A model generated the notes under the pieces. It saw nothing but the letters and a program-made list of their open reading frames with translations. It was not told the DNA's origin and did no database searches. Positions 53,235 through 58,214 of a stretch of DNA of 58,214 nucleotides are shown here, piece after piece; the stretch's first letter is position 1; every line of letters starts with the position of its first letter. Position numbers and translations under genes: made by a program. Source of the stretch: Candidatus Amarolinea dominans (GTDB taxonomy: Bacteria; Chloroflexota; Anaerolineae; SSC4; Amarolineaceae); NCBI GenBank assembly GCA_016719785.1, contig JADJYJ010000024.1, positions 1-58,214 on the forward strand, read 5' to 3'.

Positions 53235-53609
53235 ATGCGACACCAAGTTAGCGGTTATACACTAGGACGAAACGAGGCCCAACGCCGGGCACTTCTGCGT
53301 AACCTGATCAGCCAGCTATTTCAGCATGGCCGTATTCAGACGACCGAGGCCAAAGCGCGGGCGATTCGATCAGATGCGGAAAAATTGATCACGATTGCCA
53401 AAAACGGGCTGCGCGCCGACGGCAACAAGGTTCATGCGCGCCGGCTAGTCGCTGCGCGTGTCAATGGCGTTGACGTGGCGCAGAAGCTGTTCGATGAGAT
53501 CGCCCCGCGCTATGAATCACGCCCTGGCGGTTACACGCGCATGTACAAGCTGGGAATGCGGCAGGGCGATGGCGCCGAGATGGCGATCATCGAGCTGGTG
53601 CAGGAATAA
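53235..53609 (+). CDS. rplQ: 50S ribosomal protein L17
   Basis: A 124-residue L17 at the tunnel exit. LGRNEAQRRALLRNLISQLF and GGYTRMYKLGMRQGDGAEMA are conserved. Confidence 0.97.
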   Translation: MRHQVSGYTLGRNEAQRRALLRNLISQLFQHGRIQTTEAKARAIRSDAEKLITIAKNGLRADGNKVHARRLVAARVNGVDVAQKLFDEIAPRYESRPGGYTRMYKLGMRQGDGAEMAIIELVQE

Positions 53610-53673
53610 CCCGCCGCCACCGGGACGCCCATCAGGGGCCGGTGACCACGGGGGAGAAGTACTTGCTGGGATC

Positions 53674-54453
53674 ATGATACAACCGTCTGACGACCAACGG
53701 CCTGCCTACAGAGCGACGGTGGAGTATGACGGAACCGACTACGCCGGTTGGCAAATCCAAACGGGAAGGCCAACCGTGCAAGGCACCTTAGAAACAGCAC
53801 TCGCACGAGTTTGTTGTGAGACGATCCGGATCAGCGGCGCCGGTCGCACGGACGCCGGAGTGCATGCCAGCGGCCAGGTGATCGGTTTTCGGAGTGCCTG
53901 GCGGCATCCGGTGGCTGACCTGGAACGGGCGCTCAATGCCGTTCTGCCGGCTGCGGTGGCGGTGCGTGAGCTGGCGGTGGCGGCGCCCGGCTTTCACCCG
54001 CGCTTCAGTGCGCGCAGCCGTCATTACGGCTACACGGTTTGGGTGGGATCGGTGCGCTCGCCGCTGCGAGCACGCTTCGCCCACCAGGTCAAGCAGCCGC
54101 TTGACCTGGCCGCCATGAATGAAGCGGCGGCGCACCTGGTTGGCTGGCATGATTTTGCCACCTTCGGCGTGGATCCGGAAGGAAAAGCCGGGCGTGGCAA
54201 CACGCGGCGTGAGGTGATGCAAGCCCAGTGGCGGCTGACGGTGGATGACGAAGGCGTGTGGTATCGCTTCGACATCGAGGCGAACGCCTTTCTGCGCACC
54301 ATGGTGCGCACCATCGTGGCGACGTTGTTGGCCGTGGGGCGGGGTGAGCGGACATCCGCCGACGTGCGGGATCTGCTGCTGGCGGCTGAACGCCGTCTGG
54401 CCCCGCCGCCGGCCCCGGCTTGCGGTTTGTGCCTGGTGCATGTTCGTTATTGA
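53674..54453 (+). CDS. truA: tRNA pseudouridine(38-40) synthase
   Basis: A 259-residue TruA that isomerises uridines 38-40 in the tRNA anticodon arm. Catalytic Asp60 in GAGRTDAGVHA, N-terminal VEYDGTDYAGWQIQ and C-terminal FLRTMVRTIVATLLAVGRGE. ATG 53674 is 64 bp behind rplQ. The position between rplQ and rplM is common in Gram-positives and relatives. Confidence 0.95.
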   Translation: MIQPSDDQRPAYRATVEYDGTDYAGWQIQTGRPTVQGTLETALARVCCETIRISGAGRTDAGVHASGQVIGFRSAWRHPVADLERALNAVLPAAVAVRELAVAAPGFHPRFSARSRHYGYTVWVGSVRSPLRARFAHQVKQPLDLAAMNEAAAHLVGWHDFATFGVDPEGKAGRGNTRREVMQAQWRLTVDDEGVWYRFDIEANAFLRTMVRTIVATLLAVGRGERTSADVRDLLLAAERRLAPPPAPACGLCLVHVRY

Positions 54454-54550
54454 ACGATGAGAGAATGTCCGGCGATTTGCGACGCTAGCCATGGTTGCGA
54501 TGGCGCGTGAGGCCGTGCATAGGGCTAGATGGACTCGAGGAGACGTGGAA

Positions 54551-54988
54551 GTGAAAACTTATTCGCCAAAAGCATCAGAGATTCAACGAGATTGGTACGT
54601 GGTTGACGCTGCCGGGAAAAACCTGGGGCGACTGGCAAGCAAAATCGCCATCATTCTGCATGGCAAACACAAGCCCACGTATACGCCCCACATGGACATG
54701 GGTGACTACGTGATTGTCCTCAATGCCGAAAAGATTCAGGTGACGGGCCGCAAGCTCGACCAGAAGTTCTACTATCGCCACTCCATGTATCATGGCGGCT
54801 TGAAGCAGATTTCCCTGCGCAACCAGATATCGCATCACCCGGACCGTGTGATCGAGTTGGCGGTGCGCGGGATGCTGCCCAGCACCAAGCTGGGGCGGCA
54901 AATGCTGAAGAAAATGAAGGTCTACGCTGGCAACGAACACCCGCACCAGGCCCAACAGCCCAAGGTGCTGGACATGCCGCAAGAGTAA
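54551..54988 (+). CDS. rplM: 50S ribosomal protein L13
   Basis: A 145-residue L13. GTG 54551 (MKTYSPKASEIQRDWYVVDA) behind GAGGAG. HGKHKPTYTPHMDMGDYVIV and GMLPSTKLGRQML are conserved. Pairs with rpsI as in nearly all bacteria. Confidence 0.96.
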   Translation: MKTYSPKASEIQRDWYVVDAAGKNLGRLASKIAIILHGKHKPTYTPHMDMGDYVIVLNAEKIQVTGRKLDQKFYYRHSMYHGGLKQISLRNQISHHPDRVIELAVRGMLPSTKLGRQMLKKMKVYAGNEHPHQAQQPKVLDMPQE

Positions 54989-55017
54989 GGGCAGCGCATA
55001 GTTGAGGAGAAGAACGA

Positions 55018-55413
55018 ATGGCTACAGTTCGCTATTACGAGGGCATTGGGCGCCGCAAGACTTCCACGGCACGGGTACGTCTGTATCCGGGCACGGGCAG
55101 CATCGTGGTCAACGAGCGCTCCCTGGAGGATTACTTCCCGCGCGAGACCGATCGCATCAAACTGCTGCGTCCGCTGAACGTGACTGAGTCGCAGGATCAG
55201 TACAACGTCTCGGTCCACGTGGCCGGCGGCGGCACGTCCGGTCAAACCGGCGCGGTCATCATGGGCGTTGCGCGTGCCCTGGTGGAGGCCGACGAGGCTT
55301 TCAAGACCACCCTGCGCAAGTTCGGCTTCCTGACACGTGACGCCCGTGCGGTGGAGCGCAAGAAGCCTGGTCTGACCAAGGCCCGCCGCGCGAAGCAGTA
55401 CACCAAGCGCTAG
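55018..55413 (+). CDS. rpsI: 30S ribosomal protein S9
   Basis: A 131-residue S9 whose C-terminal tail reaches the P-site tRNA. GIGRRKTSTARVRLYPG and the ending KKPGLTKARRAKQYTKR are intact. Last gene of the cluster before a terminator. Confidence 0.97.
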   Translation: MATVRYYEGIGRRKTSTARVRLYPGTGSIVVNERSLEDYFPRETDRIKLLRPLNVTESQDQYNVSVHVAGGGTSGQTGAVIMGVARALVEADEAFKTTLRKFGFLTRDARAVERKKPGLTKARRAKQYTKR

Positions 55414-55490
55414 TCTGGCAATCAGCCGGCGCCCGGCTCAGGCTTGAACCGGCGTCAATCTATAGTTACATCACCCCCCGATATGCAACG

Positions 55491-55520
55491 TAAAGCGTGC
55501 CAGAAACCTGGCACGCTTTA
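55491..55520 (+). terminator. terminator behind rpsI
   Basis: Perfect 13-bp stem TAAAGCGTGCCAG with its inverse around AAAC, followed by TTTG. It overlaps the first codons of the truncated GNAT frame. Confidence 0.8.
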
Positions 55521-55802
55521 TTTGTGGCCTATGTCGAGGGCCAACCTGCCTCTATCGGCTGGGTGTACTTTCACCCAAACAGTCAGTTTGCCGGCCTCTT
55601 TGGCGCCGCGACAAGAACTGAGTACCGCAAGCGCGGCTTGTATTCAGCCCTGCTTGCCGTACGCGTCCAGGAGGCCATTAGCCGGGGTTATGCGTTTGTC
55701 ACCACGGGCGCCGGCCCCATGAGCCGCCCCATTCTGTTGCAGAACGGTTTTCGTTTGCTCACCCATGCTTATGCGCATGAAGGGAAGGATAAGAGCACGT
55801 AG
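55497..55802 (+). pseudogene. GNAT acetyltransferase, N-terminally truncated
   Basis: A 101-residue frame with the second half of a GNAT fold: WVYFHPNSQFAGLFGAAT, the acetyl-CoA loop region TRTEYRKRGLYSALL and a C-terminal RPILLQNGF. The usual first 50-60 residues are missing and the frame begins inside the rpsI terminator at GTG 55497. No ribosome-binding site or upstream continuation is visible in other frames. Probably a fragment left by rearrangement; expression as a short protein cannot be excluded. Confidence 0.6.
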
Positions 55803-55811
55803 GAACTTGGG

Positions 55812-55977
55812 CTTAGGAACGAGAATTAAATAAGTGTCCGAACATAGCCACCCCGTGGGCCGTTGAACCAGACAATTAAAAAATTCTCGCTCCTTAGGGT
55901 TCGTAAAAGAATTAGTTCCTGTATTTTGCCGAGAAAACGCTGAGAAACACGGGAAGTTATATTTTTACGAACCCTTA
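55812..55977. repeat. AT-rich nested inverted-repeat element
   Basis: Two inverted pairs: 55812-55827 with 55882-55897 (14 of 16 bases, core GAGAATT), and TTAGGGTTCGTAAAA at 55894-55908 with 55963-55977 (14 of 15). The segment is clearly richer in A+T than its surroundings and carries no convincing gene. It resembles a small non-autonomous (MITE-like) element. Confidence 0.65.
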
Positions 55978-56049
55978 GCGTGCGTTTTTGATCAAGGTGT
56001 GCTAAAATCACGATACGTATTACGAACAGCTGATCGATAAGGAGACGGT

Positions 56050-56256
56050 ATGGAAACGGTCTTGGTTTCTCCCAAGTTTCAAGTTGTGATTCCACGCGCA
56101 GTGCGGGAGGCGCTACGAATTCGGCCCGGTCAGAAGGTGCAAGTCCTGCAGTACGAAGATCGGATCGAGTTGATTCCTCTCCGACCAATCCATGAAATGC
56201 GCGGATTTCTCAGAGGCATTGATACAACCATCGAACGGGAGCCGGATCGCGCATGA
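56050..56256 (+). CDS. AbrB/MazE-type antitoxin (VapB-like)
   Basis: A 68-residue swapped-hairpin DNA-binding protein (VLVSPKFQVVIPRAVREALR, RPGQKVQVLQ) with a short C-terminal tail that would block the toxin. ATG 56050 follows AAGGAGACGGT. Overlaps the toxin gene by 4 bp (ATGA). A likely extended -10 (TGCTAAAAT) lies near 56000. Confidence 0.87.
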   Translation: METVLVSPKFQVVIPRAVREALRIRPGQKVQVLQYEDRIELIPLRPIHEMRGFLRGIDTTIEREPDRA

Positions 56257-56639
56257 ACGTTGTTGATTCGTCCGGCTGGCTGGAGTATTTCGCTGATGGG
56301 CCAAACGCTGATTTCTTCGCGCCGGCAATCGAAGCCATTTCTGATTTAGTCGTGCCCACGATCAGCGTATACGAAGTGTTCAAGCGCATTCTGCAACAGC
56401 GCAGCGAAAGTGAAGCGTTGCAGGCCGTCGCCGTGATGATGCGGGGTCGCGCGGTGGATCTCGACGTCCATCTTGCCTTGTCGGCAGCCAAGATTTCAAC
56501 GCTCCTGCGGATACCGATGGCTGACAGTATGATTCTTGCCACGGCTCGAGCCTACGGCGCCACGACCTGGACGCAGGACGAACATTTCGCGCACATCGAA
56601 GGCGTGCAGTACATCGCCAAGCAGGCAGCGGGGGGCTGA
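56253..56639 (+). CDS. PIN-domain toxin (VapC-like)
   Basis: A 128-residue PIN-domain ribonuclease. Acidic residues expected to bind Mg are visible: Asp in NVVDSSGWLEYF, Glu in ISVYEVFKRIL, and Asp in MADSMILATA and TQDEHF. VapC toxins cleave tRNA or rRNA. Translationally coupled to the antitoxin. Confidence 0.87.
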   Translation: MNVVDSSGWLEYFADGPNADFFAPAIEAISDLVVPTISVYEVFKRILQQRSESEALQAVAVMMRGRAVDLDVHLALSAAKISTLLRIPMADSMILATARAYGATTWTQDEHFAHIEGVQYIAKQAAGG

Positions 56640-56691
56640 GAATCGGTTGAGAGGCCGTTGCAGAGCAAGGTGCCGGGGCACCACACCAGGT

Positions 56692-57697
56692 TTATGAGCT
56701 GGGAAAGGCCCGCAGGTAGGCCTGGATGATCGTATCCCAGACCTGGTTCGCCTCCTCGTCAATCGTCTGGCGGGCGGCGTCAGCCTCGAACCAGGCCAGG
56801 GCGCGGCGCACACCCTCTTGCCAGGGCACCGTGGCCACAAAGTCAGGCACGAAGCGCTTGATCTTGCTGTTGTCGAACACCACGCTGCGCGCCTTGTCTC
56901 CCAGCAGGCTGCCATGTGCGTGCGGCCAGTAGGCCGCGATCAGGTCCGACGGGATGTGGATGATGTCAGGCTCCACGCCCAGGGCATGGCCGGCCTGCAC
57001 CGTGAGTTGATCCCAGGTCAACACTTCGTCCGAGGTGATGTGGAAGGCGTGCCCGATGGCCTGCTCACGGCCAAGAAGGCCAACGAAGCCTTTGGCAAAA
57101 TCACCGTTCCAGGTCATCACCCACAGCGAGGTACCGTCGCCGGGAACGATGATCTTTGCCCGCAGCGCATACGATCGAGGGCCGTCCACGGTGCTGCCAA
57201 CTGCCCATGCAGAGCGGAATCTGCGTCGGGCCGTAGGTGAGCGAGGGGCGCACGATGGTGACCGGGAAGCCTTCTTGACGATAGGCCGCCAGCAGACGCT
57301 CCTCGCAGGCGATCTTGTTGCGTGAGTAGTCCCAGAAGGGGTTGGCCAGCGGCGTGTCTTCGCTGATCAGATAGTGACCGGGCGGCTTCTGATAGGCGCT
57401 GGCCGAGCTGATGAAGACGAACTGGCGGGTCATATTCCGAAACAGGCCGATGTCCCTGCTCGATGTCGGCGGCCCGTATGCGACCCAATCCACCACGGCA
57501 TCGAAGAAATGTCCTGCAGCAACCGCAGTGCGTCTGGCGCCTGGCGCACATCGGCCTGCCAGTGGACCGCGCCCGCGGGCAAGGGGTACCTGGCCGACAG
57601 ACCGCGATTCATGACGAACAACTCCATGCCGCGCCACGGCCAACTCTGAGCTGGCTGAACTGATCAGCCCGCTGCCGCCGATGAACAAGACCTTCAT
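56692..57697 (-). pseudogene. NAD-dependent epimerase/dehydratase-like gene with several frameshifts
   Basis: The start MKVLFIGGSGLIS (57697, behind AGAGGAA) is a Rossmann fold. Homology then moves to a second frame near 57625 (MELFVMNRGLSARYP), to a third near 57510 (FFDAVVDWVAYGP, FISSASAYQKPPGHY, WDYSRNKIACEE, VTIVRPSLTYGP) and back again near 57200 (YALRAKIIVPGDGTSLW to the end at 56692). The pieces together make about 330 residues, normal for an extended SDR. At least three indels mean decay or poor local sequence. Confidence 0.8.
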
Positions 57698-57870
57698 GAT
57701 TGATTCCTCTTTTCTGTTCTGCCTGACCGACCAGTAGATCACGGATGGCCTGGGGATTACATTATACGAGGATCAAGCGGCGCCCACAAAAACCGCGTCA
57801 TTGCTGCCCTTGGCGGCCGATTTGGGCAGAATGAACGGGACGCACACGATTTTCGCCCTGCGGCGCCGGA

Positions 57871-57899
57871 TTGGCGGCTGTGTACGCTTGTGCTAAAAT
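57871..57899 (+). promoter_or_regulatory. promoter of the last gene
   Basis: TTGGCG (57871-57876), 17-nt spacer, TAAAAT (57894-57899) with TGC in front (extended -10). The -35 hexamer is the same as that of the CHAT/NACHT operon at 8665. Confidence 0.5.
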
Positions 57900-57941
57900 A
57901 GTCTACTCCCCTATCGTGTTGCCAACCCGGAGGGCGCCATC

Positions 57942-58214
57942 ATGACCGCCGACCTCTTCGTCCCTTATTTGATTGCCCTGCACACCCTGCTCGAACGGCT
58001 GGGGCGCGACCATGCCTTGACCGCCGACGCGTTGCTCTATCAACAGCGCCTGCAAGAAAACATCGAGCGCACGCGGCGTCACGGCGACAACGAAAATCGG
58101 CGCAGCGAGCGCTCCGAGATCATCGAGCCGCTCAACCGCCTGTGCCTCGACGCGCTGGGCGAGGATTTCAACGCGCTGGTGCGGCAGGCTCAGTTCCGGC
58201 TGGGCCAGGATGAT
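57942..58214 (+). CDS. unrecognised helical N-terminal domain (3' part outside window)
   Basis: The first 91 codons of a gene that runs off the window. ATG 57942 follows CGGAGG. The sequence is helical and charged: LHTLLERLGRDHALTADALL, RLQENIERTRRHGD, RSERSEIIEPLNRLCLDALG, EDFNALV. It looks like N-terminal adaptor regions found before NACHT or AAA modules in Chloroflexota conflict proteins, but I cannot name the family. The rest of the protein is needed to decide. Confidence 0.6.
   Translation, partial: MTADLFVPYLIALHTLLERLGRDHALTADALLYQQRLQENIERTRRHGDNENRRSERSEIIEPLNRLCLDALGEDFNALVRQAQFRLGQDD

Noticed and set aside
55826..56188. 120-codon minus-strand frame over the AT-rich element and antitoxin
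   Set aside because: Crosses an inverted repeat and the antisense of the AbrB gene; no recognisable domain or ribosome-binding site.

Overview
The window looks like a chromosomal piece of a GC-rich bacterium, most probably a Chloroflexota member (Anaerolineae/Caldilineae/Ardenticatenia side). The grounds are the style of the EF-Tu and ribosomal proteins, a secreted protein with Thr-Pro-rich linkers ending in a short YLPIVSG-type tail, CHAT and NACHT proteins with FGE-sulfatase-like C-termini, frequent GTG/TTG starts and many short intergenic repeats. I saw no rRNA, tRNA, CRISPR array, transposase or integrase.

Layout. 1-3.4 kb (minus): 5' part of a gene for a GH-A-like barrel followed by three amidase_2 domains, two of which lack zinc ligands. 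3.7-8.3 kb: smc and an overlapping EamA transporter. 8.3-14.8 kb: the most interesting region, a probable conflict/defence locus. It encodes a CHAT protease-like protein and an EAD1-like/NACHT NTPase, both ending in FGE-sulfatase (C-type-lectin fold) domains. Directly behind them lies a diversity-generating retroelement (DGR) template repeat that matches the 3' end of the NACHT gene with mismatches concentrated at template adenines. A C-terminal remnant of an Avd-like accessory gene abuts a genomic repeat. No reverse transcriptase is visible, so the DGR appears decayed or split. 14.8-18.1 kb: a type II toxin-antitoxin pair and a secreted beta-helix protein, bracketed by a 49-bp direct repeat. 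18.5-21.4 kb (minus): amino-acid ABC permease and a lipoprotein with an internally duplicated solute-binding domain. 21.7-26.9 kb: HNH protein, an ACAD/phosphotransferase pair like human ACAD10/11, a Lys/Arg-rich 18-residue-repeat protein and a second acyl-CoA dehydrogenase. 27-32 kb: cold-shock protein plus RRM protein, EF-P, an S41 peptidase lacking its usual Lys, a zinc-ribbon protein and a small membrane protein.

32.1-55.4 kb is the core translation cluster: rpsL-rpsG-fusA-tuf-rpsJ, then rplC to rplO, secY-adk-map-rpmJ-rpsM-rpsK-rpsD-rpoA-rplQ-truA-rplM-rpsI. infA is not at its usual place between map and rpmJ. The rpsL and rplC leaders contain hairpins that could act in attenuation. 55.4-58.2 kb is accessory again: a truncated GNAT, an AT-rich inverted-repeat element, a VapBC-type pair, an epimerase gene with several frameshifts, and the start of a gene with an unrecognised helical N-terminal domain.

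Three genes (CHAT-FGE, tuf, epimerase) carry frameshifts. Because tuf is normally essential, sequencing or assembly indels are a live explanation for at least some of them.
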